Assembly: GCA_051531935.1 (NCBI GenBank) | Contig: JAOPTR010000014.1 | Location: forward strand, 38,333 to 102,332 | DNA: 64,000 bases | Direction: 5' to 3' | Origin: OCS116 sp051531935 | GTDB lineage: Bacteria; Pseudomonadota; Alphaproteobacteria; Rhizobiales; OSC116 | Part shown: positions 1 to 8,896 of the stretch, in pieces | Layout of the letters: the number at the start of each line of letters is the position of its first letter | Position numbering within the stretch: position 1 is the stretch's first letter | Position numbers and translations under genes: made by a program | Notes under the pieces: model-generated | What the model was told of the DNA's origin: nothing | Seen by the model: the letters and a program-made list of their open reading frames with translations, nothing else | Database searches by the model: none

Positions 1-291
1 ACCTTCTGGGAATTTTGCAATATATTTACGGTAAGCATCAGGATCATAAAGCTTCATATCATCGCGCCAACCGATGATGCGCTTAAATGGGTTTTCACGG
101 TCAATAATTGAAACCGCATAAAGGTTACGGCCTTCACTGATGATGACTTTGGTTGGGTCTAATGTTACTTCGACTTCACGACCCGCAATATCTGTGACTG
201 TGATCATTTCGGCAACGGCGGCAGATACGCTCATACCAATTGCCAATGTTGCAGCGGTCATAGCCGTTGCAAAACGCAATATCTTTTTCAT
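1..291 (-). CDS. Periplasmic substrate-binding protein of an iron-complex ABC importer, 3' end outside window
   Basis: Only the first 97 codons are present; the reading frame stays open to the window edge. The start has a GGAG motif six bases upstream (GGAGATAAATATG). Residues 1-27 form a clear Sec signal peptide: lysines, a hydrophobic core, then a cut after AVA. The mature part begins with ITVTDIAGREVEV, the usual opening of FepB/BtuF-type binding proteins for ferric siderophores, haem or cobalamin, followed by a beta strand and NLYAVSII. By family, such a protein delivers its ligand to an inner-membrane permease. The rest of the operon would lie to the left. The exact ligand cannot be told; iron-siderophore is the best guess. 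Confidence 0.8.
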   Translation of the reverse strand, partial: MKKILRFATAMTAATLAIGMSVSAAVAEMITVTDIAGREVEVTLDPTKVIISEGRNLYAVSIIDRENPFKRIIGWRDDMKLYDPDAYRKYIAKFPEG

Positions 292-342
292 ATTTATCTC
301 CAAAAATTAAAACAAGGTGATAAATATATGAATTCTTTTTTA

Positions 343-363
343 TTGCAAACGATTCTTAATAGC
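343..363. promoter_or_regulatory. Candidate Fur-type iron box upstream of the binding-protein gene
   Basis: The stretch TTGCAAACGATTCTTAATAGC lies about 52 bases before the start of the iron-complex binding protein. It has the look of a degenerate Fur-family operator (AAnGATTCTnA core with partial dyad symmetry). The match is by eye only, and alphaproteobacteria may use RirA or Irr instead of Fur. Confidence 0.25.
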
Positions 364-524
364 TTGTAATTATTCTAATTTGTAAGTGTTTTTATTCAGT
401 AATAACAACAAATTAGCTTATCAGAATGGTTCTAAATCCGTGGATATAATTAGTATCGTGCTTTGGAGTTGAGATTCAGCCTTTGAATTTGTTTTATTTT
501 TCGTATGATACTGGGAGGAATATT

Positions 525-556
525 GGGAATTGAGGTTCTGTTCCTAGTCAATTCCC
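525..556. other. Inverted repeat in the 289-bp spacer after the alcohol dehydrogenase gene
   Basis: GGGAATTGA and TCAATTCCC form 9-bp arms around a 14-base loop, 25 bases beyond the stop of the minus-strand alcohol dehydrogenase. It may end that transcript, but no run of T follows on the minus strand, so an intrinsic terminator is not convincing. Apart from this and the candidate iron box, the spacer 292-580 shows no gene. Confidence 0.3.
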
Positions 557-580
557 GAACTTTTGAGTTTTAAATTTAGG

Positions 581-1708
581 TTAGTCGAAAACAATCACTT
601 GGCGTATAGCCTCACCTGCGGCAAGGCGTTCGAAACCTTGATTAATATCCGCTAAAGCAAGCTCGTGAGTTAACAATTTTTCTATTGGTAACTTGCCTTG
701 TTGCATCATTCTTGCAAATCTTGGAATGTCTCTGACAGGTACGCAAGAGCCAACATATGAGCCTTTTAGAGTCCGCTCTTCTGCTGTTAATGATACAGCA
801 GGAAAACTTAGTTTAGCATCTGGATGGGGTAAACCTGCCGTAACTGTTGTACCGCCGCGTCTTGTAATGTCATAGGCGAATTGCAAGGCAGGGACTGCGC
901 CTGCAAGATCGACGGCAAGATTTACGCCACCGTCAGTTATTTCTTTTACCTTTTCGACAGCGTGTTTATCGCTTGAATCTACAGCATGGGTCGCGCCCAT
1001 TTCCATCGCGTAATCACGTTTCTGGGCGCTAATATCTGCCGCGATAATTGTCCCTGCCCCTGCCGCAACAGCACCCAACAATCCCGCAAGCCCGACACCA
1101 CCGAGGCCAACAATTGCACAGCTTTCGCCCATCTTTAATGCGCCCGAATTCAGCACAGCGCCAACGCCTGTTAGCACGGCGCAACCAAGCAAGGCGGCGT
1201 GGGTTAAAGGAATGTCATTATCAATTTTAACACATGAATTTTCACTCACCACCACATGGCTAGAAAAGGCGGAAACGCCCAAATGATGATTAATCACCTT
1301 ACCATTCAGGGATATTTTTTGATCTCCATTTAGCAATGTGCCTTGGGCGCCTGCAACCGCGCCTGGTTCACAAAGTGCGGGGCGACCTTCTGCACATGGC
1401 ACGCAATGCCCACAAGAAGCTATAAACACCATAACCACATGATCACCCACTGCAAAACGAGACACGCCCGCCCCCACGGCTTGTACAACACCCGAAGCCT
1501 CGTGCCCTAATGCTAACGGCATATCCCGTGGGCGATTGCCATTAATAACCGATAAATCTGAATGACAAAGCCCTGCTGCAGCTACTTTCACCAACAATTG
1601 TCCCATTTCTGGTGTGCCTAAATCGGCTTCGACAATTTCCAGTGGGCGGCTCTGGGTATAGGGGCGCGGGGCGCCAATTTCTCGCAAAAGGGTAATTTGA
1701 GCTTTCAT
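581..1708 (-). CDS. Zinc-dependent alcohol dehydrogenase (medium-chain family)
   Basis: This 375-residue protein has the full set of zinc-ADH landmarks. The catalytic zinc ligands are Cys48 (GLCHSD), His69-Glu70 (GHEASG) and Cys176. The structural zinc lobe is Cys99, Cys102, Cys105 and Cys113 with the classical spacing. The NAD-binding fold has GLGGVG at 201-206. Such enzymes interconvert alcohols and aldehydes or ketones with NAD(H) in the cytoplasm. Length and layout fit the class III/aryl-alcohol branch, but the substrate cannot be named; the class III glutathione-binding signature was not evident. The gene stands alone, with AGGA about nine bases before the ATG. Confidence 0.88.
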   Translation of the reverse strand: MKAQITLLREIGAPRPYTQSRPLEIVEADLGTPEMGQLLVKVAAAGLCHSDLSVINGNRPRDMPLALGHEASGVVQAVGAGVSRFAVGDHVVMVFIASCGHCVPCAEGRPALCEPGAVAGAQGTLLNGDQKISLNGKVINHHLGVSAFSSHVVVSENSCVKIDNDIPLTHAALLGCAVLTGVGAVLNSGALKMGESCAIVGLGGVGLAGLLGAVAAGAGTIIAADISAQKRDYAMEMGATHAVDSSDKHAVEKVKEITDGGVNLAVDLAGAVPALQFAYDITRRGGTTVTAGLPHPDAKLSFPAVSLTAEERTLKGSYVGSCVPVRDIPRFARMMQQGKLPIEKLLTHELALADINQGFERLAAGEAIRQVIVFD

Positions 1709-1782
1709 TGATTCATTCCTTTTTAAAGATAATCACCCGTTATCTCTAAAAATGCAATGGGCTGAGATATATTAATCCGCAA

Positions 1783-2466
1783 TTAGGCGTATGCGACCCA
1801 ACCCTTAAAACTAAAACCTGCATAAAACAGGCTAATGCCAGTAAAACCTGCTGCTTGCAGCATGGCCTCCTCCTCCTCGGGAGCTAAGATTGTGAGCTGA
1901 GAAGCGATTGCTTGATGCATACCCTCTCGGCTAGCGGGGTCTGCATCATCAGGCATACCAAATGCAACGTGGCGGGCAATCCATTGCGAACGCTCGGGTT
2001 CAGTTTGCGGAAAACTCACATGTGCCAAAACCAACGGCGCACCCACTTTTAAGCGTCGTCGAATTTGTTTTAAAGTTTCAAGACGTTGGGTCAGAGGAAT
2101 AAAATGAAACACAAGTATACAAGTCGCACAATCGAACATTGCATCTGGTGCTGCTTCAATGGTTCCTGTATGAAATTTGATCCGACTGCCATGTGGTTCT
2201 ACAGTTGTTTTGGCTAACTTTAGCATTTCTTCCGAAGGGTCCACGCCATCAAATGTCCATTGCGAATGCGCATCGGCTAGGTATTTCAGCTCCAGCCCAC
2301 CACCTGCCCCCAACACCAAAACGCGACCATCTGATGGCATTTTTTCGGCCAGTAGCATTGAAGTCATGCGATGTAGCCCATCAAGCCCTGGCACTAAGCG
2401 TGGTACGGCGTCTAAATATGACTGATTGGCTTTAGAATTAAAAATTGGCTTTTTTATTGGTTTCAT
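1783..2466 (-). CDS. Class I SAM-dependent methyltransferase
   Basis: A 227-residue protein with the Rossmann-like methyltransferase fold. Motif I VLVLGAGGG spans residues 49-57, the acidic residue at the end of strand 2 is Asp76 (GVDPS), and later motifs FDCATCILVFHF and LVLAHVSFPQ follow in order. It would transfer a methyl group from S-adenosylmethionine to a small molecule; the acceptor is unknown. It is divergent from an Rrf2-type regulator across a 209-base spacer, which suggests that the regulator controls it. A sigma70-like promoter lies in that spacer. Confidence 0.82.
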   Translation of the reverse strand: MKPIKKPIFNSKANQSYLDAVPRLVPGLDGLHRMTSMLLAEKMPSDGRVLVLGAGGGLELKYLADAHSQWTFDGVDPSEEMLKLAKTTVEPHGSRIKFHTGTIEAAPDAMFDCATCILVFHFIPLTQRLETLKQIRRRLKVGAPLVLAHVSFPQTEPERSQWIARHVAFGMPDDADPASREGMHQAIASQLTILAPEEEEAMLQAAGFTGISLFYAGFSFKGWVAYA

Positions 2467-2561
2467 TGAGCATATCCTGCAATGTTAAAATTAGCGCAAA
2501 AGAATTGCTTTTTTGTGTCTTAAATTTATTTAAAGTTCAATTGAGCTTCATGTGTTTTTAA

Positions 2562-2590
2562 TTGTTACGTGATATTTATCGTTAAGTCAA
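2562..2590 (-). promoter_or_regulatory. Sigma70-like promoter for the methyltransferase gene
   Basis: On the minus strand, TTGACT (2585-2590) and TAACAA (2562-2567) are separated by exactly 17 bases. This lies about 95 bases before the methyltransferase start, in the spacer shared with the divergent Rrf2-type gene. Confidence 0.45.
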
Positions 2591-2675
2591 TAAAGTCCTC
2601 TATAAGGTGAAAATCATATGCTTTTTGCTGTTCCTTAAACTTGATTTCAGTATACTCACCTAAAAAGGATTGAAA

Positions 2676-3119
2676 TTGAGATTAGATAATCGCCTTCCTC
2701 GCGTCCTCCATGCGCTACTGCACATAGAACAGGCCGAGCATGCTATAACCTCTACCACAATGGGCAAAATGCTCAACATGGAAGCCTCGCAAGTGAGGCG
2801 TACAATGGCTGGATTGCGCAGGGTTGGCATTGTCGGCTCTAACAAAGGCCATGGTGGTGGGTGGTATTTAATTAAACCACTCGATGAGATTTCGTTAAGC
2901 CAGGTCTATCAAGCTCTCGGCTCACCAACACTTTTTGCCTTGGGACAGACAGTAGATTCTCGCGGTTGCATGCTTGAGAGAGCAGCAAACCAAGCCACTC
3001 AGAAAGCGCTTCTCGCCGCCCAAGAGGTTTTTGACGCTCAACTTCAAAATGTATCTGTTGCCGACCTTATTGATTTTAATGCGGTCAACAAAATTCGGCC
3101 TCATAATTTGACTGATTAA
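2676..3119 (+). CDS. Rrf2-family transcriptional regulator
   Basis: The 147-residue product opens with LDNRLPRVLHALLHI, followed by a winged-helix domain (TTMGKMLNMEASQVRRTMAGL) and the glycine-rich wing GSNKGHGGGWYL, all typical of Rrf2 proteins. I chose the TTG at 2676: AAGGA ends six bases before it, whereas the in-frame TTG at 2670 touches that motif. Only one cysteine is present (RGCMLER), so the three-cysteine iron-sulfur site of IscR- or NsrR-type members is absent; sensing may be through that single thiol or by another route. The divergent methyltransferase is the likely target. Confidence 0.8.
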   Translation: MRLDNRLPRVLHALLHIEQAEHAITSTTMGKMLNMEASQVRRTMAGLRRVGIVGSNKGHGGGWYLIKPLDEISLSQVYQALGSPTLFALGQTVDSRGCMLERAANQATQKALLAAQEVFDAQLQNVSVADLIDFNAVNKIRPHNLTD

Positions 3120-3156
3120 AATAGAATTCAGTGTGATAATAAGTTATAGAAACAAT

Positions 3157-3615
3157 ATGAATGAAAATATTACAATATATATAGATGCAGACGCCTGCCC
3201 CGTAAAAGATGAAGCGCTAAAAGTATCTTATCGCCACAAATTAAAGCTATATTTAGTCAGCAATCAATGGTTGCGCATTGAAGTGGGGCGACTAGTTGAA
3301 AAAATAGTCGTATCTCAAGGTGCGGATGAAGCAGATAATTGGATTGCTGAAAATATTGATGTAAATGGCATTTGCATCACATCCGATATACCGCTTGCTA
3401 AAAGATGCTTAGATGTTGGTGCCACTGTACTTGGCCCCACTGGAAAACCATTTTCAACTGAGAATATAGGTATGGCGCTTGCCATGCGAGAGTTAAACCA
3501 ACATCTGAGAGAAACGGGTGAAAGCAAAGGGCATAACGCAAGTTTCACACCTGCCGATAGGTCAAATTTCTTGCAAGCATTAGAGACAGCCATACAAAAA
3601 CTATTGAGGCAATAA
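3157..3615 (+). CDS. UPF0178 (YaiI/YqxD) family protein of unknown function
   Basis: The 152-residue product begins ITIYIDADACPVKDE, the hallmark N-terminus of the YaiI/YqxD (DUF188) family, and continues with the conserved VSQGADEADNWI and ITSDIPLAKRCLDVGA blocks. A PIN-like nuclease fold has been proposed for this family, and the aspartates in DADAC, GADEAD and SDIPL fit a metal site, but no activity is established. The ATG at 3157 is preferred over the GTG at 3133 because it gives the usual family length of about 150 residues. It follows the Rrf2-type gene by 37 bases. Confidence 0.8.
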   Translation: MNENITIYIDADACPVKDEALKVSYRHKLKLYLVSNQWLRIEVGRLVEKIVVSQGADEADNWIAENIDVNGICITSDIPLAKRCLDVGATVLGPTGKPFSTENIGMALAMRELNQHLRETGESKGHNASFTPADRSNFLQALETAIQKLLRQ

Positions 3616-3701
3616 TTATACGTCTATGCGCAATAGGCTTTCATCATTATCGCCAAAATATAATAAAAACCACAACACCAGATTAATTTAGAAGGTAATT
3701 T

Positions 3702-4130
3702 ATGTCCATTTGGAAAACAGTCGTTCAGCTAGACAAAATGAAAAAGCATACAAAAAACACCGCTGTTGAACATTTAGGCATCGAGATTTTTGAAGTTGGC
3801 GACGACTATTTGAAAGGTCGTATGCCTGTAGACAAACGCACCCATCAACCAATGGGGCTGCTCCACGGAGGGGCATCTATTTTACTTGCCGAAACATTAG
3901 GTTCATACGCAGCGCAATTTGCAGCGGGTGATGGTTATTATTGTGTAGGGCAAGAAATTAATGGCAACCATTTGCGCGGTGTAAGCGAGGGTTGGGTATA
4001 TGGAACAGCAAAGCCTTTTCACATTGGCCGAAAATCGCAAGTTTGGGGCATTGAAATTACCGATGAAGACGGCAAAATGGTATGTGTTTCGCGCATCACA
4101 ATGGCCGTATTGCCACTGCCATCTAAATAG
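3702..4130 (+). CDS. Hotdog-fold acyl-CoA thioesterase (YdiI/EntH type)
   Basis: A 142-residue single hotdog domain. The family motif HGGASILLAETLGS starts at residue 55; Glu64 is the expected catalytic carboxylate, as in the YdiI/EntH clade, which hydrolyses aryl or short acyl-CoA thioesters in menaquinone or enterobactin proofreading. No menaquinone or siderophore biosynthesis genes are nearby, so a general CoA-release role is as likely. It has the usual family length. It is convergent with the transporter operon and separated from it by a two-way terminator. Confidence 0.85.
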   Translation: MSIWKTVVQLDKMKKHTKNTAVEHLGIEIFEVGDDYLKGRMPVDKRTHQPMGLLHGGASILLAETLGSYAAQFAAGDGYYCVGQEINGNHLRGVSEGWVYGTAKPFHIGRKSQVWGIEITDEDGKMVCVSRITMAVLPLPSK

Positions 4131-4158
4131 AATTTCTTAGCTTAATTTTATATAAAAA

Positions 4159-4186
4159 AGCCCCAGAATAAAACCATTCTGGGGCT
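4159..4186. terminator. Bidirectional intrinsic terminator
   Basis: An 11-bp perfect stem (AGCCCCAGAAT / ATTCTGGGGCT) encloses a six-base loop. Runs of A lie to its left and T to its right, so it can end transcripts from the thioesterase on the plus strand and the binding-protein gene on the minus strand. It sits between the two convergent stops. Confidence 0.88.
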
Positions 4187-4211
4187 TCAATTTTATCAGT
4201 AATTGTAAAAA

Positions 4212-5369
4212 CTATTCTTTTACAACAACCCAACCACCATTTTCAACGACCGAAATAATCACAGCGTCTGCACCTTGGTGATCATCGGCACCAAAAGTGA
4301 TTTGAGCGCCCATCACTTCGTCCATATAGTCGACACTTTCCATGCCAGCAATGAATGAATCTGTTGTGAGGTCTTTACCCGCGGCTTCAAGTGCCATAAC
4401 AGTTTGGATGGCGGCTGAATAACCAAGCATCGCAAAACCACCTGGAGCAGAACCAAATTTTTCGGTATAATCGGCAATGAATTTTGCAGGCGCGGCATCA
4501 GATGCACGTGCAGCAAGATCTTTCCAACCAGATGAAGCATATAGACCTTCGGTCACGCCACCTGGAACAGCCGCTACAACACCCAAGAAACCAGCAGATG
4601 TGTTTAAGAATTGCATGCCAGTTAAGCCCATTTTCTTAGCTGTACCCACAACTGTAATGCTTTGACGCACGCCAAGTGCCATAATAACAAGTTCACATTC
4701 AGCAGCTTTTAGCTTAGATAGTGAACCTACAAAATCGGCTTCGTCACCTTTATGAGTGGTTTCAGCAGCGAAGTTCAGGCCATTTTTCTCGACAGCACTT
4801 TTAGCGCCTTCGATAACTTCTTTGCCGTATTCTGATGGCAAATACATCGCACAAACGTTTTTAGCACTATGTTTGTCTGCTAAGAAAGTGATACCTGTTT
4901 CTGCTTGGTCAAAGTAGCTTGAGAAGCCAGTAAATTTATTATGTATTGGTTCTGACAACATAGCTGTCGCTGCAGAAAGCGGAGACACATTTGGAATTCC
5001 CTTAGGGTCTAACAGACGGAAACCAGCAATATTCATAGGCGTACCTAAAGATAGCAGCATAGCAAAAGCTTTATCGCGGTTCAGCAATTTGTTATAGCCC
5101 TGCATAGCGCGCGGCAATTGATACCCATTGTCTTCAACTACATATTTAATCATACGGCCATGCACACCGCCCTTGGCGTTGACTTCATCAAACACTAAGT
5201 TTGCGCCATTGGCAGCAGGCACACCCACTGCGGCAAAAATGCCTGACAAATCGGTTACAGAACCAAATGTTACTTGTGTATCGGTTACGCCTTGTGTATC
5301 GGCCATTGCGGTCGATGTCATCATCATTGCTGCAACACCTGCAATTGCGAATTTAAGTTTGTTCTTCAT
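4212..5369 (-). CDS. Substrate-binding protein of a Liv-type (branched-chain amino acid family) ABC transporter
   Basis: A 385-residue periplasmic protein with a Sec signal peptide cut after residue 23 (STAMA/DTQG). The mature chain has the LivK/LivJ type I fold pattern: VTFGSVTDLSGIFAAVG, a GGVHGRMIKYVVED segment and repeated Rossmann-like strands. It is the last gene of the minus-strand run livH-livM-livG-livF-acyl-CoA synthetase. Its family binds amino acids, but members encoded beside acyl-CoA ligases often serve aromatic or aliphatic carboxylates, which fits here. A strong GGGAGGG site precedes the ATG. Confidence 0.85.
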   Translation of the reverse strand: MKNKLKFAIAGVAAMMMTSTAMADTQGVTDTQVTFGSVTDLSGIFAAVGVPAANGANLVFDEVNAKGGVHGRMIKYVVEDNGYQLPRAMQGYNKLLNRDKAFAMLLSLGTPMNIAGFRLLDPKGIPNVSPLSAATAMLSEPIHNKFTGFSSYFDQAETGITFLADKHSAKNVCAMYLPSEYGKEVIEGAKSAVEKNGLNFAAETTHKGDEADFVGSLSKLKAAECELVIMALGVRQSITVVGTAKKMGLTGMQFLNTSAGFLGVVAAVPGGVTEGLYASSGWKDLAARASDAAPAKFIADYTEKFGSAPGGFAMLGYSAAIQTVMALEAAGKDLTTDSFIAGMESVDYMDEVMGAQITFGADDHQGADAVIISVVENGGWVVVKE

Positions 5370-5407
5370 ATTTCCCTCCCTGGAAATGGTTACTTTGTCT
5401 TCTTCAT

Positions 5408-7297
5408 TTAAACATACATTTGGTCGATCAAGTTTTTATACTTTTTCTCCACCAAACCACGCTTTAATTTCATAGTCGCCGTAAGCTCATCATCTTCGGC
5501 TGTTAGCAATATGTCAATAAGTTTGAATTTTTTGATCTGTTCAACACGTGCGAAGTTCTTATTCACCTGTTCAACCTCATCACCGATAAGCTTATTCACT
5601 TCTTTTGCTGCGCATAAAGATGCAAAGTCACTAAATGGTATTTTTTGTTCTTGAGCAAATTTTTCGACATTTTCTTGATCTATCATAATCAAAACAGTTA
5701 AATATTTCCGTCTATCGCCAATCACCACAGCATCAGAAATAAAGCTAGAAAATTTAAGCTCGCTTTCGATTTCAGCAGGCGTGATGTTTTTACCACCTGC
5801 GGTGATGATAATGTCTTTCATACGGCCTGTGATCTTAATAAAGCCTTCTTCGTCTATCTCGCCCAAATCACCTGTTTTTAGCCAATTATCATCGGTAAAG
5901 GTTTCAGCTGTTTTTTCTGGGTTTTGCCAATAGCCTTTGAAATTTGGCAAACCAAAGGTTTGAATTTCACCTTCGGGTGAGATTCTCGTTTTTGTGCCAC
6001 TCGTTGCCTTACCCACACTACCTAACTTATTTGCTTTCACTGTATTTACCGAACACACAGCAGAATTTTCGGTCATGCCATAGCCTTCACGAATGGGCAC
6101 GCCAATGGCGGCAAACCATTTCAGCAATTCGGGCGACACGGGTGCAGCGCCTGAAACGGCCCGCCTAATACGGTCTAACCCAAGCATAACTCTGAGGTTA
6201 CGCATGACCAACATATCCCAAAAAGCATATTTTGCTTTTAGCAAGCCTCCAACCGGCTTACCTGCAAATTCGAGCTCTGCTTTTGCCATTCCAGTTTTTA
6301 TCGCTTGGCCAAATGCCCAACGCCCCAATGGTGTGGCTTCTTTGACCAAAATTAGAACAGCAGAATATATTTTCTCCCACACACGCGGCACTGCCGAGAA
6401 TATATGTGGTGAAACTTCGCGCAAATTATCAAAAACAGTTTCCGTACTTTCGGCAAAATTAACCGTAGAAGATGCCGAAATAGCACCAAAAATACTGGTT
6501 CCACGTTCAAATACATGGCCTAAAGGCAAAAAGCATAATTGTTCGTCGGTAGATAAATGTGGCAATTCAACCGCGCCACATGCTGTGGCGGCTACAATAT
6601 TTTCATTGGTCAACATAGCACCCTTGGGCTTGCCTGTTGTGCCAGAAGTGTAAATAAGCAATGCCACATCGGTTGGCTCGCCTTTGCTAATGCCATCAGT
6701 ATAAACGTTGGGATTTGATTTGAGTGTTTCCTCGCCAAGTGCATAGAAATCATCCAAAAACATAATTTGATCGTCTTTCAACGCGTGCAAGCCTTCAGGA
6801 TCTAGCACGATTACTTTTTTGACCATTGGCACATTATTGCGAATTTTTAAGAATTTATCGAGCTGCTCGTCATTTTCGACGACCAAAAATGTGCTTTCAC
6901 TGTCCTGTAATAAAAATTCCAGTTGGTTGGAACTATCTGTTGTGTAAACTCCACTGCAAATACCGCCAACACCTTGAATGCCCATATCTAAATATGCCCA
7001 TTCTTTATTGTCTTCTGACAGCACCGAAACCACTTGGCCGCGTAATAAACCCAATGCGCTAAAAGCCGCGCCAATACGTGAAGCGCCTGACCAAAAATCA
7101 TTCCAACTAAAAGCTTTCCAGATACCTAAATCTTTTTCGCGGTGCGCTGTGCGGTTGCCATTTTTTTGGCAACGCAGCTCGAAAATTTTCGCCATTGTAT
7201 CGCAACCATCTATCATGGCAGGACGGATTGACAAATCCTTATTCAATGTGACGCCATTCACCATATGGGTTTCGGGCAATTTAATATGTTTGTTCAT
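5408..7297 (-). CDS. AMP-forming acyl-CoA synthetase (long-chain type)
   Basis: This 629-residue protein carries the adenylate-forming signature YTSGTTGKPKG at 216-226, the acyl-adenylate motif GYGMTEN near 405, the hinge region LKTGDLGEIDEEGFIKITGR, and the C-terminal domain with GGKNITPAEIE. Length and the later ISDAVVIGDRRKYL block match the long FAA1/FadD15 branch. It would activate a carboxylic acid with ATP and CoA. Its place between livF and the binding-protein gene suggests vectorial uptake and activation of the imported acid. GGGAG precedes the ATG. The chain length or ring structure of the substrate is not deducible. Confidence 0.88.
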   Translation of the reverse strand: MNKHIKLPETHMVNGVTLNKDLSIRPAMIDGCDTMAKIFELRCQKNGNRTAHREKDLGIWKAFSWNDFWSGASRIGAAFSALGLLRGQVVSVLSEDNKEWAYLDMGIQGVGGICSGVYTTDSSNQLEFLLQDSESTFLVVENDEQLDKFLKIRNNVPMVKKVIVLDPEGLHALKDDQIMFLDDFYALGEETLKSNPNVYTDGISKGEPTDVALLIYTSGTTGKPKGAMLTNENIVAATACGAVELPHLSTDEQLCFLPLGHVFERGTSIFGAISASSTVNFAESTETVFDNLREVSPHIFSAVPRVWEKIYSAVLILVKEATPLGRWAFGQAIKTGMAKAELEFAGKPVGGLLKAKYAFWDMLVMRNLRVMLGLDRIRRAVSGAAPVSPELLKWFAAIGVPIREGYGMTENSAVCSVNTVKANKLGSVGKATSGTKTRISPEGEIQTFGLPNFKGYWQNPEKTAETFTDDNWLKTGDLGEIDEEGFIKITGRMKDIIITAGGKNITPAEIESELKFSSFISDAVVIGDRRKYLTVLIMIDQENVEKFAQEQKIPFSDFASLCAAKEVNKLIGDEVEQVNKNFARVEQIKKFKLIDILLTAEDDELTATMKLKRGLVEKKYKNLIDQMYV

Positions 7298-7319
7298 TCT
7301 ACACTCCCACTACCGTGAA

Positions 7320-8099
7320 TTAACGCCATGTTTTCTTACGTTTCCAACGACGCTCTTCACGTTCGCCTTCTTCTTGTACACCCAAATAGAAATTCTGAAT
7401 GTCTTCGGATTCCATAAGCTCATCTGCACTGCCGTGCATCACAATGCGCCCCATTTCCATTACATAACCAACATGCGCCAATTCAAGCGCGATTGCAGCA
7501 TTTTGCTCTACCAACATCATGGTTACTTTTTGCTCTTCGTTAAGGCGTTTTAAAATGGCAAAAATTTCTTGCACCAATAATGGGCTTAAGCCAAGGCTAG
7601 GCTCATCAAGCAGCATAATTTTAGGTCGTGCCATCAAGCCACGGCCAATGGCTAACATCTGTTGTTCACCACCCGATAAAAAACCAGCTTCTTGCTCACG
7701 TCTTTCCTTTAAAATTGGAAAATATGAAAATACCATTTCGCGGTCTTTTTCAATCTCTGCAGCGGTATCTGTGCGTGTGTAAGCGCCCAATGTAAGATTA
7801 TCATTTACCGACATCAGCGGGAAAACTTCTCGGCCTTCGGGAATGTGCACAACGCCATGACCAACCACAGCATGAGGCTCCATACCGTGAATTTTCACGC
7901 CATCAAATGTTATCTCACCTTTTTCGGGGTCCATAACGCCTGAAACAGTTTTCATTAAGGTGGTTTTACCTGCGCCATTCGCGCCTAAAACGGTAACAAT
8001 CTCACCCTTTTTAACTTGTAAACTCACGCCACGAATGGCCATAATAGGGCCGTAATAGCTTTCAATATTTTGAATATTTAACAGTATATCATCGCTCAT
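7320..8099 (-). CDS. livF: Liv-type ABC transporter ATPase
   Basis: A 259-residue ATPase with Walker A GANGAGKT at 39-46, signature LSGGEQQ at 141-147 and Walker B IMLLDEP at 161-167; layout and size identify the LivF partner. It ends in a basic tail (REERRWKRKKTWR) that makes it about 20 residues longer than typical LivF. Its ATG overlaps the livG stop by one base (TAATG), which indicates translational coupling. It would pair with LivG on the inner face of the LivH-LivM channel. Confidence 0.9.
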   Translation of the reverse strand: MSDDILLNIQNIESYYGPIMAIRGVSLQVKKGEIVTVLGANGAGKTTLMKTVSGVMDPEKGEITFDGVKIHGMEPHAVVGHGVVHIPEGREVFPLMSVNDNLTLGAYTRTDTAAEIEKDREMVFSYFPILKERREQEAGFLSGGEQQMLAIGRGLMARPKIMLLDEPSLGLSPLLVQEIFAILKRLNEEQKVTMMLVEQNAAIALELAHVGYVMEMGRIVMHGSADELMESEDIQNFYLGVQEEGEREERRWKRKKTWR

Positions 8100-8896
8100 T
8101 AGGCCGTCTCCCCCAAGTTAGATTGACCTAAATAGGCTTGAATCACCGCCGGATCAGATTGCACTTGTTCAGGAGTGCCCTCTGCCAATTTGGAACCATT
8201 GGCCAAGGCCAATACGCGATCCGAAACACTAGAAACCAAACCCATATCATGTTCGACCATTAAAATCGTAATGCCCATTTGGCGCCTTATATCGTCAATC
8301 CACCAACGCATATCGGTTGTTTCTTCAACAGATAAGCCTGATGCAGGCTCATCTAGCATTAATATTTTGGGGCCTGTTGCCAAGGCACGGCCAAGCTCTA
8401 CAACTTTACGTACGCCATATGGCAAACCAGCAATCATCTTATCGCGATAGGGTTGTAAATCTAAAAAATCTATAATTTCCTCGACCATTTCGCGGTTTTG
8501 ATGTTCTTGCTTACGCACGCTAGGTGTGAAGAAAATTTCGGACAAGAAATTAGTTGAACGATGGCGATGACGGCCGATAAGTAAATTTTGCAAAACAGTC
8601 GAATGATCGAATAATTCGTTATTTTGAAAGGTTCTGGCCACGCCCAATGCGGCAACCTCAGAAGGCTTACAGGCTAGTAAATCCTTACCATCAAATGTAA
8701 TGCTACCTGCAAATGGGTCGTAAAAACGAGAAATCAGATTAAAAGCAGTGGATTTACCTGCGCCATTTGGCCCTACCAATGCAAATACTTCTCCTTTTTT
8801 GACATTGAATGAAAGGTCATTCACCGCCACCACACCGCCAAATTTAAGCGTTACGTTTTTAAACTCGAGAAGGTTTTTAGCTGTTAATTCACTCAT
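8099..8896 (-). CDS. livG: Liv-type ABC transporter ATPase
   Basis: A 265-residue ATPase. Walker A GPNGAGKST ends at residue 50, Walker B is ILMLDEPASGL, and the switch region MVEHDMGLV is intact. The signature region reads YGVRKVVELGRAL, the relaxed form usual for LivG. The long insert after the Q-loop (RHRHRSTNFLSEIFF) is also typical of LivG. Its start overlaps the livM stop by four bases (ATGA), so the two are translationally coupled. Confidence 0.9.
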   Translation of the reverse strand: MSELTAKNLLEFKNVTLKFGGVVAVNDLSFNVKKGEVFALVGPNGAGKSTAFNLISRFYDPFAGSITFDGKDLLACKPSEVAALGVARTFQNNELFDHSTVLQNLLIGRHRHRSTNFLSEIFFTPSVRKQEHQNREMVEEIIDFLDLQPYRDKMIAGLPYGVRKVVELGRALATGPKILMLDEPASGLSVEETTDMRWWIDDIRRQMGITILMVEHDMGLVSSVSDRVLALANGSKLAEGTPEQVQSDPAVIQAYLGQSNLGETA

